64,000 nucleotides of DNA from Providencia sp. R33 (GCF_019343475.1 NZ_CP072453.1:1178001-1242000), one strand, 5' to 3'; numbered from the stretch's first letter, positions 1-10,010 are shown. The notes: generated by a model from the sequence alone, not told the origin. Translations and numbers: made by a program.

Positions 1-166
1 CAACCTGAATTGTTGGGTAATCGACCTCAGGTAAGGCGGAAACAGGTAAGAAGCGATAGCCAATGATCCCTGCCAGTAAAATAGCCACCATAAATAAGGT
101 GGTGGCGACAGGGCGCAAGATAAATAGGCGAGAAGGGCCGCCGCCTTTCAACATTTCAGGCCGCAT
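1..166 (-). CDS. mdtB: MdtB, RND multidrug efflux permease (N-terminal part only)
   Basis: The gene runs off the left edge; only about 55 N-terminal residues are present. They begin MRPEMLKGGGPSRLF and run into the first membrane helix (LFMVAILLAGIIGYRFLP), which is the usual start of MdtB, one of two inner-membrane RND subunits of the MdtABC-TolC pump. Its ATG shares one base with the mdtA stop codon (TAATG), so the two are translationally coupled in one operon. The assignment rests on the N-terminus and on the adjacent mdtA. Confidence 0.85.
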   Translation of the reverse strand, partial: MRPEMLKGGGPSRLFILRPVATTLFMVAILLAGIIGYRFLPVSALPEVDYPTIQV

Positions 167-1416
167 TACGCTTTCTCCGCGCTAGACGGTTTACCTTTGC
201 GAGGTTCTTTGTCTTTTTTGGCTAGGCTTTCAGGGGTAACGACCTCAACGGTGGTACCATCTGTGAGTTTATCAACGCCGTCTGTAATGACTTTTGTATT
301 AGCAGCTAAACCACTTTCAATCACCACTTGTTGGCTGTCTTGTATGCCCACAGTTACGGTATGCTTGCTGACTTTGTTATCATCACTGAGGATCCACACA
401 TAATGGCCTTCATTACCCATTTGCAATGCGGCGGTAGGGATAACCACGGCATTTTGCAGGGTTTCGACCTGCATCTTCACATTAACAAATTGGTTCGGGA
501 ACAATTTTTGTTCTTCATTGGTGAAGCGTGCTTTAATTTTTAATGTGCCTGTCGCGGCATCAATTTGGTTATCGGTACTGAGCAATTCGCCGCGGGCAAT
601 CAGTGCAATATTATTACGGTCCCACGCTTCAATCAGCACATTTTTACTGGCTGCTTGGGCTTGTTGGATTGCTGGGATGTCCCCTTCAGGTAACGCAAAA
701 AGCACATCCGCAGGTTGAGTTTGGGTGATCACCACAATCGGCGTTGACGTCCCTGACGAAACAAAATTCCCCACATCCACTTGTTTTAACCCTACGCGAC
801 CTGAGATAGGGGCGGTGATTTTGCTGTAAGTTAATTGCAGTTTGGCGCTGTCGACGGCGGCTTGGTCAACTTTAATACTGCCTTGGGCTTGCAATACTAA
901 CGCACGCTGGTTATCCAGTTCTTGTTGTGAAATGACTTTTGTACCTGCTAATTTCTGGTAGCGCGCTAAATCCAATTGGGCATTGGCAAGTGTTGCTTTA
1001 TCTTTTGCGAGCTGGCCTTCTGCTTGGGCTAATTGTACTTCAAACGGGCGAGGGTCAATCTGTGCAAGTAAGTCTCCTGCATTGACATATTGCCCTTCGG
1101 TAAAATAGAGCTTCATCAATTGCCCTTCAACGCGGCTGGTGACGGTCACTACATTGGCCGCTTGAACTGTTCCTAAGCCCGATAAAAACCGTGGAACGAC
1201 TTTTTGTTCTGCAACAGCAAATTGTACAGGTGCTAACACGCGAGGTGGACGCCCCATTGCACTGCGTTGAGAGTTGGGTTTGGCAACTGTGCTTGAGTTA
1301 GGCGTATCTGCAGTTTTTTCTTGGTTGTAAAAATACCAAGTGGCTCCGGCTGCCACAATGATGGCAACAAAAATAGCAGAGCGAGTAAAAGATTTGCGGC
1401 GATTTTGCTTATTCAT
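166..1416 (-). CDS. mdtA: MdtA, periplasmic adaptor of the MdtABC multidrug efflux pump
   Basis: This 416-residue membrane fusion protein is close to the length of E. coli MdtA. Residues about 12-30 form an N-terminal membrane anchor (FVAIIVAAGATWYF). A lipoyl-like half-motif follows (VEGQLMKLYFTEGQYVNAGD), then an alpha-hairpin rich in Q, A and L at about 125-200, the second lipoyl half (ITAPISGRVGLKQVDVG) and the beta-barrel. It should link the MdtBC inner-membrane proton antiporter to TolC. The downstream partner is mdtB. I did not find a convincing BaeR box upstream, so regulation is left open. Confidence 0.9.
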   Translation of the reverse strand: MNKQNRRKSFTRSAIFVAIIVAAGATWYFYNQEKTADTPNSSTVAKPNSQRSAMGRPPRVLAPVQFAVAEQKVVPRFLSGLGTVQAANVVTVTSRVEGQLMKLYFTEGQYVNAGDLLAQIDPRPFEVQLAQAEGQLAKDKATLANAQLDLARYQKLAGTKVISQQELDNQRALVLQAQGSIKVDQAAVDSAKLQLTYSKITAPISGRVGLKQVDVGNFVSSGTSTPIVVITQTQPADVLFALPEGDIPAIQQAQAASKNVLIEAWDRNNIALIARGELLSTDNQIDAATGTLKIKARFTNEEQKLFPNQFVNVKMQVETLQNAVVIPTAALQMGNEGHYVWILSDDNKVSKHTVTVGIQDSQQVVIESGLAANTKVITDGVDKLTDGTTVEVVTPESLAKKDKEPRKGKPSSAEKA

Positions 1417-1815
1417 TTTTGGTCATTCGCTTAACTCAAAAGAGTGGATAAAATTAGTCTGGCTTTGAGGCAAAAAACTAACTGAAAAGAGTCAGTTACA
1501 CATACTAATAGTTTAGCCTGATAGGTACAAAGAAAAATGGAGGAATTATGAATAAGTGTCAATTTATGTGGCGGAAAACACAGGGATTTGTCATGTAAAA
1601 CGGACAAATTATTTTTAGGACAATCTCTAATATTTTAAATGAGAAAAATTATCATTTAAATTCAGTGGATTAGGTTTTTCTAATATAATTTGGATATGAA
1701 TTATATCAGTTTATATAAACATAAAATTAGTTAAAAAAGAGCAGAAATAATATTGTGTCAGTGTGCACAGCACAAAGGAATTAACTTAACTCAATAGAAT
1801 AAAAGGATTTTATTT
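1417..1815. other. Intergenic region between mdtA and a small hypothetical gene
   Basis: This AT-rich divergent region of about 400 bp should hold the mdtA promoter (leftward) and that of the small gene at 1816 (rightward). The only coding-like element I see is a 16-codon ORF at 1548-1598. No RNA gene or long repeat is visible. Confidence 0.5.
1548..1598 (+). CDS. Candidate 16-residue micro-ORF
   Basis: A strong ribosome binding site (GGAGG, 1539-1543) lies 4 bases upstream of an ATG. The ORF encodes MNKCQFMWRKTQGFVM and then stops. It sits alone in the mdtA upstream region on the opposite strand. It could be a leader peptide or a small protein, or chance; length alone cannot decide. No family is recognised. 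Confidence 0.25.
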   Translation: MNKCQFMWRKTQGFVM

Positions 1816-2106
1816 ATGGCGTTACTCGATATGATGAACTTCGCTGAAATGGCGTATGAAATGGCAAATACTGCAAAAAATAAAACTGAAAAGGGCGTAG
1901 TTACGGCAGGTTTAGACGCTGAAATTGCAGAGATTGGCGGCAGCATCCAAGGTTTCTTTAATCAAGCAGCAAAAGATATCCAACAATTGGAGGCTTTGGT
2001 GTCCACCTCTGCACATTTTAAACAAGATGACAGCGTCACAAATCAAGCACCTGTAGAGGTTAATTATTTAGAAATGGCTTTTGCATTACCAATCGCAACT
2101 TTGTAA
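1816..2106 (+). CDS. Small hypothetical protein, 96 residues
   Basis: I do not recognise this protein. It is acidic and mostly helical by composition, rich in Ala, Glu and Met at the start (MALLDMMNFAEMAYEMANTA), with no signal peptide and no membrane helix. An AAAGGA ribosome site precedes the ATG. A strong hairpin terminator follows 15 bases after the stop, so it is probably a monocistronic gene. The reading frame, start signal and terminator make it a real gene; its function is unknown. Confidence 0.6.
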   Translation: MALLDMMNFAEMAYEMANTAKNKTEKGVVTAGLDAEIAEIGGSIQGFFNQAAKDIQQLEALVSTSAHFKQDDSVTNQAPVEVNYLEMAFALPIATL

Positions 2107-2121
2107 TCAGCCTATAAATAA

Positions 2122-2151
2122 AAATGGCCTCTGTTTAAATAGAGGCCATTT
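2122..2151. terminator. Intrinsic terminator between the small gene and the MFS gene
   Basis: An 11-bp perfect stem (AAATGGCCTCT / AGAGGCCATTT) with an 8-base loop lies between two convergent genes. A-rich and T-containing flanks on both sides suggest it can work in both directions. Confidence 0.75.
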
Positions 2152-2172
2152 CACTGGTGTATAACAGATTAA

Positions 2173-3528
2173 CTACTGAGTGGCACTGGTATTTAATACA
2201 GGTGCACGATCATCTGTTTGGTTTTCTTTTGCAGTCCAACCTTTCCAAGACAGTGGTAAGAATGCAACGGCAACCGCTAATAATGACACGCCTGCGACAT
2301 AATACGCTGGGGCCATGTGAGATTGTTGTAACCATGCACCTGTTAAGATTGGGGTTAAGCCACCAAAGATAGCGTAGGCAACGTTATAAGCGAACGACAG
2401 GCCTGAATAACGAATTTCAGGTGGGAACGCACGGGTGCTGATAATTGGTGTTGTTGCAATTGCACCGACAAAGAAGCCCATCAACCCATAGTTAAAGATT
2501 AAAGTATTGGCAGCAATATCTGTTGATAACGACGAATAGAAATAAATCGCGGTGACAGCCAAGCCGCCCCATGACAAGGTCATTGAGGTGCGCGTACCTG
2601 TTTTATCCCCTAACCAACCCCAGAAAATACAACCTAATGTTAAAGTTAATGTCGCAGCGCAGTTTGCTTGCAATGCAATGTTACGGTCAATATTGTAGAT
2701 GCCTTTTAAAACCACATCCGGTGTCATCAAAATCGTAACAACAATGGCGGTGGATAATGACCATGTCAGCGCAGCGGTGATCATACAGGCTTGTTTATGG
2801 GATTTAATGACGGTTTTTACTGGTAATTCTTGGGATAACGCTTTTTTCGCCGCTAACTCTTTAAAAATAGGTGTTTCTTGTAAAAAACGACGTAAATACA
2901 CAGAGATAAAGCCAAAAACACCACCTAAGATAAACGGAATACGCCATGCAAAATCATGCACTTCAGCAGCGGTATAGGTGCGTTCGATGATAATCGCAAC
3001 GATTGAGCCCAGTAAGATACCACCAGTGATCCCTGATGTTAACGTACCAACACCTAAGCCGTAGCGTTGTTTCGGCGTATGTTCAGCAATAAATACCCAT
3101 GCGCCTGGCATTTCACCACCGATAGCAGCACCTTGCATAATACGCATTAACAATAATAACAGTGGCGCAGCAGCACCAATTGTTTCAAATGTTGGCAAGA
3201 AACCGATGACAAACGTTGGAAACGCCATCAAGAAAATACTTAAGGTGAACATTTTTTTACGGCCAATTTTGTCACCAAAGTGAGCCATAATAATGCCGCC
3301 AAGTGGGCGAGCGAGGTAACCCGCAGCAAACAAGCCAAGTGTCGCCATTAGCGCGAGAAATTCATTATCCCCAGGGAAAAAGAGCTGAGAAATAATTTTC
3401 GCGTAAAAGACGAAAATAACGAAATCATAAAATTCCAATGTGCCGCCCAAAGAGGACAAGCCTAAAGTTTTATAATCTTCTTTGCCCAAAGGTCGTGCCG
3501 AGGGCTGGCTAGCTGTTTGCGATGTCAT
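2173..3528 (-). CDS. MFS transporter of the metabolite:H+ symporter (MHS) family
   Basis: This is a 451-residue inner-membrane protein with about 12 hydrophobic segments. It carries the typical MFS loop 2-3 motif (GDKIGRKK, about residue 87) and the MHS-type N-terminus (TLEFYDFVIFVFYA). The family imports small organic solutes such as proline/betaine, citrate, alpha-ketoglutarate or shikimate with protons. The sequence alone does not give the substrate. An AGAAGGA site lies 7 bases upstream of the ATG. It is probably monocistronic, as its neighbours are convergent or distant. Confidence 0.85.
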   Translation of the reverse strand: MTSQTASQPSARPLGKEDYKTLGLSSLGGTLEFYDFVIFVFYAKIISQLFFPGDNEFLALMATLGLFAAGYLARPLGGIIMAHFGDKIGRKKMFTLSIFLMAFPTFVIGFLPTFETIGAAAPLLLLLMRIMQGAAIGGEMPGAWVFIAEHTPKQRYGLGVGTLTSGITGGILLGSIVAIIIERTYTAAEVHDFAWRIPFILGGVFGFISVYLRRFLQETPIFKELAAKKALSQELPVKTVIKSHKQACMITAALTWSLSTAIVVTILMTPDVVLKGIYNIDRNIALQANCAATLTLTLGCIFWGWLGDKTGTRTSMTLSWGGLAVTAIYFYSSLSTDIAANTLIFNYGLMGFFVGAIATTPIISTRAFPPEIRYSGLSFAYNVAYAIFGGLTPILTGAWLQQSHMAPAYYVAGVSLLAVAVAFLPLSWKGWTAKENQTDDRAPVLNTSATQ

Positions 3529-4118
3529 AGTACTATCCTTCTAAAATACCTGAAAATACCACGATGATATAAATTCAGGGTAACAAGCATTTACTCAAAA
3601 TAATGAGCCAATCATATTTATTGGGTGCAGATAAGAGGTCGAAAACGTTGGATGGGTATAACGTAGTTCAATACACAGTATCTTTTTGCATACTCATATT
3701 TATAGCAGGAAATTCTATATTCTGTAAACCGCAACACTGAAAACAAGCATAACATTCCTATTAGTTTTCTTTGTTAAGACTTAACATCTAATATGGGTAT
3801 AAATAACCTTATATGATGTTATGAATACGTAATTTGCAGAATATCGTATATTTAAAATGGCAATATATTTAGCTAATTATGATTAATTTAATAATTTCTT
3901 ACTATTTAATATAATGAATTAAGCACTAAATATAATTAATTGAATATTTTTTTTAATGAATGTAATAGCTGAACACGCTAATAAAATAATAAATACATCG
4001 TAAAGTAATTTGTTTTTTGAGTTTGATTTGGAATGTTTGTGCGGTTTTGATGGGTAATGGCGGAATTTTATAAACCGTGCATGCTCTGAAGCTATCATTG
4101 AGCATGCACGAACAAATA
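3529..4118. other. Long AT-rich intergenic region
   Basis: About 590 bases separate the MFS gene from the end of mgtE. The stretch is very AT-rich and should hold the MFS promoter. I see no ORF with a ribosome site and no RNA gene. The only clear structure is the hairpin at its right end (4076-4110). Confidence 0.5.
4076..4110 (-). terminator. Hairpin downstream of mgtE
   Basis: An 11-bp perfect inverted repeat (CGTGCATGCTC / GAGCATGCACG) with a 13-base loop lies 8 bases after the mgtE stop. Read on the minus strand it is followed by a weak T-containing tract, so it is probably the mgtE terminator. Confidence 0.6.
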
Positions 4119-5579
4119 TTATACTAAGAATAGGGTCGCAAGACCGAGGAAAATAAAGAAACCGCCAGTATCGGTGATTGCGGTGATCATCACGCTAGAA
4201 CCAATGGCAGGGTCTTTACCCATTTTGATCATAATCAGTGGGATAAGCACACCCATAATCGCGGCCATCAATAGGTTTAGTACCATCGCAAGCGTCATGA
4301 CAGCACCCATTGCGAGGTCGCCATAGAGGAAATAGGTGACAACCCCCATGATACCGCCCCAGACAATACCGTTGATAAAGGCGACGCCCAGCTCCCTAAG
4401 CATTAAGAAAGAGAAACTACCACTTTGAATTTGATGGAGCGCGATTGCCCGCACGATCATGGTGATGGTTTGGTTACCCGTGTTCCCCCCAATCCCTGCC
4501 ACAATAGGCATCAACGTGGCGAGAGCAACCAACTGAGAGATGGTGTCTTCAAACACACCAATTACGCGGGATGCGACGAAAGCCGTACATAGGTTGATTG
4601 CCAGCCATGTCCAACGGGTTTTAACCGCCTGACCAACAGGGGCAAAGACGTCTTCTTCAGGGCTTAAACCCCCCATACGACGAATGCTGTTATCATTTTC
4701 TTCGCTAATATTATCAACAATGTCTTCAACGGTTAGACGCCCCATCAACAAGCCGTTACTGTCAACAACAGCCGCAGAAATTAAGTCATACCGTTCGAAC
4801 GCACTTGCTGCATCTTCCCCTTTTTCATCAGGCAAGAAGGTGACCGTATCTGTTTTCATTACATCCGCGACGATTTTATCGGGAGATTGCGTCAAAATGG
4901 TGGTTAAGGGTAATTCCCCTTGCAGATAATTGTTATTATCGACGACGAAGATTTTATCCGTGGCTTCTGGAATTTTGCCACGTTGACGCAAATAGCGTTG
5001 AACCGTTTTTAACGCCACATTTGGGCGCACGGTAACGAATTCGAAATCCATCATTTGGCCAACGCTGTCTTTTGCGTATTGTAAAACTTCACGAATACGG
5101 CTGCGTAGGCTTGGTTCTAAATAGGTGAGTAAGCGGCGCATGGTATCGCGCGGCAGGTGTTCGGCAATATAAGCTTGTTCATCCACATGTAGGCTAGCGA
5201 CTGCACGTAGTAGTTCTCTATCCGACATGTCTTTAATCAGGCTGTCCCACACAGAAACGGAGGCCTCGACAAGCACTTCACCGCGTTCGTTGTTATCAAC
5301 CAAACGCCATAAGGCGAGACGCTCATCGTAAGGGAGCATTTCTAAAATATCGGCGATATCCGCGGTGTGTAAATCAAGGAGTAATTCTTTAACAGTACTG
5401 ATCTTTTCACTAATTGCTTTGTCATCAATACTGACGTGTTGATCATTTTCAACAAGCGCATGGACGAATTCTTCGTCATCTAAAAAAAGCGTCAGGATCT
5501 GCTGGCGAATGTGTGCCAGCTTTTGTGAGTGCGGGTTAACCATTGGCCCCACATCGTTTGAGAAAGCAGATTGTGACAT
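4119..5579 (-). CDS. mgtE: MgtE magnesium transporter
   Basis: The 486-residue protein has the three-part MgtE layout. An N-terminal helical regulatory domain (about 20-150) is followed by two CBS domains (about 160-290, including LMGRLTVEDIVDNI). A C-terminal five-helix pore domain holds the conserved GIGGNTGNQT motif near residue 365. MgtE is a dimeric Mg2+ channel gated by Mg2+ bound to the cytosolic domains. E. coli K-12 lacks it. The upstream region (5580-5764) has inverted repeats, but I could not match it to an M-box riboswitch. Confidence 0.92.
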   Translation of the reverse strand: MSQSAFSNDVGPMVNPHSQKLAHIRQQILTLFLDDEEFVHALVENDQHVSIDDKAISEKISTVKELLLDLHTADIADILEMLPYDERLALWRLVDNNERGEVLVEASVSVWDSLIKDMSDRELLRAVASLHVDEQAYIAEHLPRDTMRRLLTYLEPSLRSRIREVLQYAKDSVGQMMDFEFVTVRPNVALKTVQRYLRQRGKIPEATDKIFVVDNNNYLQGELPLTTILTQSPDKIVADVMKTDTVTFLPDEKGEDAASAFERYDLISAAVVDSNGLLMGRLTVEDIVDNISEENDNSIRRMGGLSPEEDVFAPVGQAVKTRWTWLAINLCTAFVASRVIGVFEDTISQLVALATLMPIVAGIGGNTGNQTITMIVRAIALHQIQSGSFSFLMLRELGVAFINGIVWGGIMGVVTYFLYGDLAMGAVMTLAMVLNLLMAAIMGVLIPLIMIKMGKDPAIGSSVMITAITDTGGFFIFLGLATLFLV

Positions 5580-5764
5580 TTTAATCCTTAAAACAATAGC
5601 CGCGCCGAAGCGCGTTTTATTAATTCGTCTGCGAGCGGACGAAATTTATTATCATTATTGTCGCCCATTTGAATAATATATCAAATAGTCGCGCTAAACA
5701 GGCAGTGATTTCCGCGCTTAGCGTGAAAAAAATAAGAAGAAATCACCACAATAATGGCTGAAAG

Positions 5765-7294
5765 TTATTCATTCTCTGCACATATACTTAATGACCACCC
5801 AGGAACCTCTTCCCAGTAGCCACTTTCTTTTTCTAAATCCAGTAACATCAAGGCATTCTGCTCAAGATATTCAGCCGGTAAATAAAGTGTCCAATACCCA
5901 TCATCAGTTTCAATGCGCAGTGATGAAGGGGTGGTGGTGGATTGTCGTTGATTATTTAATAAGATAGCGAGCCGTAAAATCTGAATTAACGGCATAAATT
6001 GTTTGCGTTTAAATAAGTTAAACTTAGGGATATCATCGTACTTTATGGCACGTCGATGGTTTCTAACCAGTGTGGCTAACAAAAGCTGCTGTTCTTGGTT
6101 AAAACCGGGCAAATTGGTATTTTGTAGGATATAAGCCGAGTGCCGGTGCATGCCGCTGTGGTTAATACTTAAACCTACTTCATGGAGCATCACAGCCCAA
6201 ATTAGGATAGATTCCAACTGTGGGTTGAGCTGCTTAGGGTTCTGCTGTCCCCATTGGTAATAAAGTTCTTCCATCGTTTTCAGTACGCGTTTTGCTTGCT
6301 CTCTATCAATATTATAGTGTTCGGCAAGGCTTAAGGCGGTGCGCTGGCGGATATCTTGGTGGCGAAAACGGCCTTCCATTTCATATAAAACCCCTTCACG
6401 CAGGGCGCCATCGGACAAACGTAATTCTTTAATATCCAAGGAATCAAACACGGCGAGCAAAATAGCTAAACCAGGAACAAACACCTGTTTGCGTTCATTG
6501 GAAAGGCCTGGAATATCTAGCGAAGAAAAAGATTTATATTTCAAAGCCATGCCTTTGATTTCAGCAAGGCGTTCACGGGTGATAATCCCGTCTTTATAGC
6601 CAAGTTCCAATAAAACACTGTGTGCAGCTTTAATCGTACCTGACGCACCCATTGCTACATCCCACGTGTATTTTTTAAACAGGATGGCGGTGCTTTCTAA
6701 TTTTAAGCAAGCCGCGAGGTAGGCACGGTTAAAAAATTCAGGTGTGATGGTTTCATTGGGAAAATAGCTTTTTGCAAAGCTGACACAGCCCATACGTCGG
6801 CTTTCTATTAATAATGGCTCAAATTTTTCACCGATGACAATTTCAGTGGAGCCACCACCAATATCTAAAACCAATTTTCGGCCTTTTTCTGGTTGGGTGT
6901 GTTCGACACCCATGAAAATTAAACGTGCTTCTTCTTGCCCAGAAATAATTTCAATAGGATAGGGCATGATCTCTTTTGCGCGTTGCAAAAAATCTTTCAC
7001 ATTGGTAGCGACACGTAAAGAGTGGGTACCGACAATGCAGACGTTATCAGGCGAAAATCCTTGTAAACGTTCAGCGAATAATGCCAAACAGGAAAGCCCT
7101 CGCTCCATCGCTTCTTCGCTTAATTCATTGGTATCACTGAGTCCATCAGCAAGATGAACCCGTTTTTTTAGGCGAGTAAGCACTTGGAGCGCACCATTGA
7201 CGACGCGCGCAATCACCATATGAAAGCTATTTGAACCTAGGTCAATGGCCGCAATTTCTTGGGGTCTTGGTGCTGATGATGTTGTTATTGGCAT
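5765..7294 (-). CDS. ppx: Exopolyphosphatase Ppx
   Basis: Ppx removes terminal phosphates from inorganic polyphosphate, opposing Ppk. The N-terminal actin-like ATPase fold shows IDLGSNSFHMV and LDIGGGSTEIV phosphate-binding loops. The C-terminal HD-type helical domain includes HEVGLSINHSGMHRHS. I chose the ATG at 7294, giving 509 residues, because MPITTSSAPRPQEIAAIDLGS aligns with the E. coli start; an upstream in-frame ATG at 7324 lies inside ppk. The start is only 4 bases after the ppk stop, so ppk and ppx form one operon. Confidence 0.93.
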   Translation of the reverse strand: MPITTSSAPRPQEIAAIDLGSNSFHMVIARVVNGALQVLTRLKKRVHLADGLSDTNELSEEAMERGLSCLALFAERLQGFSPDNVCIVGTHSLRVATNVKDFLQRAKEIMPYPIEIISGQEEARLIFMGVEHTQPEKGRKLVLDIGGGSTEIVIGEKFEPLLIESRRMGCVSFAKSYFPNETITPEFFNRAYLAACLKLESTAILFKKYTWDVAMGASGTIKAAHSVLLELGYKDGIITRERLAEIKGMALKYKSFSSLDIPGLSNERKQVFVPGLAILLAVFDSLDIKELRLSDGALREGVLYEMEGRFRHQDIRQRTALSLAEHYNIDREQAKRVLKTMEELYYQWGQQNPKQLNPQLESILIWAVMLHEVGLSINHSGMHRHSAYILQNTNLPGFNQEQQLLLATLVRNHRRAIKYDDIPKFNLFKRKQFMPLIQILRLAILLNNQRQSTTTPSSLRIETDDGYWTLYLPAEYLEQNALMLLDLEKESGYWEEVPGWSLSICAENE

Positions 7295-7298
7295 AGTA

Positions 7299-9368
7299 TC
7301 AAGCTCGGGTATCTGGCGTTTCAAGTGATTTCAAATGTTCATAAATGGCAATCTGAGAACGAATTTTTCGCTTGTTGCCGCGGGGAACATAATGATTACT
7401 TAAATCTTTGTCAACATAACGCGCTTTTACCGTATCACTAAATTGTAATTCCAGAATATCCAAAACCCGTTGTTTTAAAAGGGGATCGACTAATTGAACA
7501 GCGACTTCAATTCGGTAGTCAATGTTTCGCGTCATCCAATCCGCTGAAGAAATAAAGACTTTGTCATCACCAGCATTGGCAAAAACGTAAACACGGTCAT
7601 GTTCTAAAAAGCGGTCAACAATGCTGGTGACTTGAATATTTTCACTGTAACCCGCTTGCCCAGCCACGAGTGAACACATGCCGCGAACTAACAGGCGAAT
7701 TTTCACCCCTGCATTGGAAGCATCATAAAGCTTATCAGTGAGTTCTTTATCAACTAAGTTGTTAATTTTTAATGTGATGCCACTTGGTAAGCCTTCAAGG
7801 GCATTGGCAATTTCTTGGTCAATTAACGCCGTTAATTTTGTTCGCGTATTTTGCGGTGAAACCATCAAATTATCGAAGGTGACAGGGCGATATGGGTTTT
7901 CAATAAAGCTAAACACACGGCGCACTTCATTGGTAATTTGCTCGTTAGCCGTTAACAAGGAGTAGTCGGTGTACAACCGCGCGGTTTTTTCGTTGAAATT
8001 CCCCGTACCAATGTGGGCGTAGCGAACAATTTGGCCTTCTTCCATACGGGAGATAATAAATAATTTAGCGTGAATTTTCAGGCCCGGCGCGGAGAAAATG
8101 ACGTGGACACCCGCTTCTGTAAGTCGCTTCGCCCAATGGATGTTTGCCGCTTCATCAAAACGCGCTTGTAATTCAACGACAACGGTAACTTTTTTACCGT
8201 TGTGCGCCGCGTGGATCACCGAATCGATGATGCGCGACTCTTTCGCTACACGGTAAATATTGATTTTGATGGATAACACATTTGGGTCGAATGAGGCTTG
8301 GCGCAATAACTCCAAGGTATGTTCGAAGGTGTAATACGGATAATACAACAGTACATCCCGCTCACGAATAGCATCAAAACCGTTACGGAAATTATCAAAC
8401 CAGCGGTGGCGTAAACGGGGGAGTGGCTTGTTTAATAAATTTTTATTTCCTTCATTGGGGAAATTAATAAAATCTTTGAAATTATGATAACGGCCACCAG
8501 CAATGACGGAGTCATCGTTGGATAACCCTAATTTCTCCCGCAATAAGGCAACCATTTCATCTGGCATATCTCGTTGATAAACAAAACGTACAGGCTCTGC
8601 AGTTAGGCGCTGTTTTAATGTTGACGACATGATCTCCAGTAAGCTGGATTCCATTTCAGTCGCGATATCGTATTCGGCGTCACGGGTCATTTTCATTGAA
8701 TACGCATTAAGTTCATCGTAATCGAAAAAGCCTTTGAAAATTTCGTCTAGCGTATAACGAAGTATGTTATCAATCAAAATCATGGATTTGCGGCGTTTTG
8801 GCATCTCAGGTGGGAGATTAACAAATCGCGGGACTTTATCCGATGGGATTTCTAACAGCGCATATTGAATATCATTACCATGAATAATTTCAACCGCAAG
8901 ATAGGTATAGTCATCTTTTAGAAACTCAACTAAATCCGTATCGGGATTGATTAAAATCGGTGTAATGTGCTGGCGTAAATTTTGGCGAAAATACTGGCGT
9001 AGCCAGATTTGTTGGCGCGGGGAAATTTGACGCTCGTTAATCAGGAAGATTTGGTTACGGGCCATTTCAAGCAGTAAGTCATTATATAAAACGTCAAATT
9101 CTTGTTCTTGTTTGGCGACTTTTGATTGAATACGCTTGAGTAAATGGCGAGAACCACTGGCAGAGCCGCGCTCTTCGTTGATTAAAATACGGCGCTTTAC
9201 ATCAGCAAAGCGCACTTTATAAAATTCGTCTAAGTTATTGGAATAAATGCCCAAAAAACGCATTCGCTCAATCAGCGGGTTACGCTTATCGGCGGCTTCT
9301 TGCAAAACGCGCTCGTTAAAAGACAGCCAGCTGAGCTCTTTTTCATGATAGAGACGTTCTTGGGACAT
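7299..9368 (-). CDS. ppk: Polyphosphate kinase Ppk1
   Basis: At 689 residues it is nearly the same length as E. coli Ppk (688). It polymerises the gamma-phosphate of ATP into polyphosphate at the inner membrane. The N-terminus (ELSWLSFNERVLQEA) is typical. Two phospholipase-D-like catalytic histidine motifs are present: KIHAKLFII, which holds the autophosphorylated histidine, and YAHIGTGNFNEKTARLYTD. It is the first gene of the ppk-ppx operon, so synthesis and breakdown are produced together. Confidence 0.95.
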   Translation of the reverse strand: MSQERLYHEKELSWLSFNERVLQEAADKRNPLIERMRFLGIYSNNLDEFYKVRFADVKRRILINEERGSASGSRHLLKRIQSKVAKQEQEFDVLYNDLLLEMARNQIFLINERQISPRQQIWLRQYFRQNLRQHITPILINPDTDLVEFLKDDYTYLAVEIIHGNDIQYALLEIPSDKVPRFVNLPPEMPKRRKSMILIDNILRYTLDEIFKGFFDYDELNAYSMKMTRDAEYDIATEMESSLLEIMSSTLKQRLTAEPVRFVYQRDMPDEMVALLREKLGLSNDDSVIAGGRYHNFKDFINFPNEGNKNLLNKPLPRLRHRWFDNFRNGFDAIRERDVLLYYPYYTFEHTLELLRQASFDPNVLSIKINIYRVAKESRIIDSVIHAAHNGKKVTVVVELQARFDEAANIHWAKRLTEAGVHVIFSAPGLKIHAKLFIISRMEEGQIVRYAHIGTGNFNEKTARLYTDYSLLTANEQITNEVRRVFSFIENPYRPVTFDNLMVSPQNTRTKLTALIDQEIANALEGLPSGITLKINNLVDKELTDKLYDASNAGVKIRLLVRGMCSLVAGQAGYSENIQVTSIVDRFLEHDRVYVFANAGDDKVFISSADWMTRNIDYRIEVAVQLVDPLLKQRVLDILELQFSDTVKARYVDKDLSNHYVPRGNKRKIRSQIAIYEHLKSLETPDTRA

Positions 9369-9422
9369 TCTGACTCCGTATTAGACGCTTGTTGCTTAAT
9401 GGCGATTGTATCAGCCAGTTAA

Positions 9423-10010
9423 CTAAATGTGATGCTTAATTGCTTTATCTTGTGCGATGACGCTTTCTGGGTTCTCTGATTGCTGTTTCATCGCAAAATA
9501 TTGCTGTTGGAAAACGCACATACGGATAGCCGTATGGTAGCGACCATTCACAAAAAACTCGTCGATCAATTCACCTTCAGTATGGAAGCCAAGTTTATTA
9601 TAAATGTGGATTGCTTTGACATTTTCTTTATCAACAATAAGATAAAGTTTATATAAATTTAATACAGAGAAAGCATAGTCCATTGCCAGTCTTGCTGCAC
9701 GGCTCGCATACCCATGGCCTTGATGGCTCGGGGCAATAATAATTTGGAATTCAGAACGGCGGTGAACATAATCAATTTCAACCAGCTCAACTAACCCGAC
9801 TTTCTCGCTATCATTTTCAACGATAAAACGGCGTTCGGATTGGTCATGAATATGTTTGTCGTAAAGATCACTTAGCTCAACAAAGGCCTCATAAGGCTCT
9901 TCAAACCAGTAGCGCATCACACTGGCATTGTTATCAAGTTGATGGATAAACGCTAAATCTTCACGTTCAAGTGGGCGCAACCTAAACGGATGAACTTGCC
10001 CGGTAGTCAT
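9423..10010 (-). CDS. speG: Spermidine N1-acetyltransferase SpeG
   Basis: This GNAT-family enzyme acetylates spermidine and spermine in the cytosol to prevent polyamine toxicity. Signatures are the N-terminal LRPLEREDLAFIHQLDNN, the acetyl-CoA loop SHQGHGYASRA, and the C-terminal NKLGFHTEGELIDEFFVNGRYH. It has 195 residues, about nine more than E. coli SpeG, all at the C-terminus. It stands 54 bases upstream of ppk on the same strand and could be co-transcribed with it. Confidence 0.9.
   Translation of the reverse strand: MTTGQVHPFRLRPLEREDLAFIHQLDNNASVMRYWFEEPYEAFVELSDLYDKHIHDQSERRFIVENDSEKVGLVELVEIDYVHRRSEFQIIIAPSHQGHGYASRAARLAMDYAFSVLNLYKLYLIVDKENVKAIHIYNKLGFHTEGELIDEFFVNGRYHTAIRMCVFQQQYFAMKQQSENPESVIAQDKAIKHHI

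Noticed and set aside
5580..5764. Magnesium riboswitch upstream of mgtE
   Set aside because: Inverted repeats are present but I could not fit the M-box core; not enough to call.
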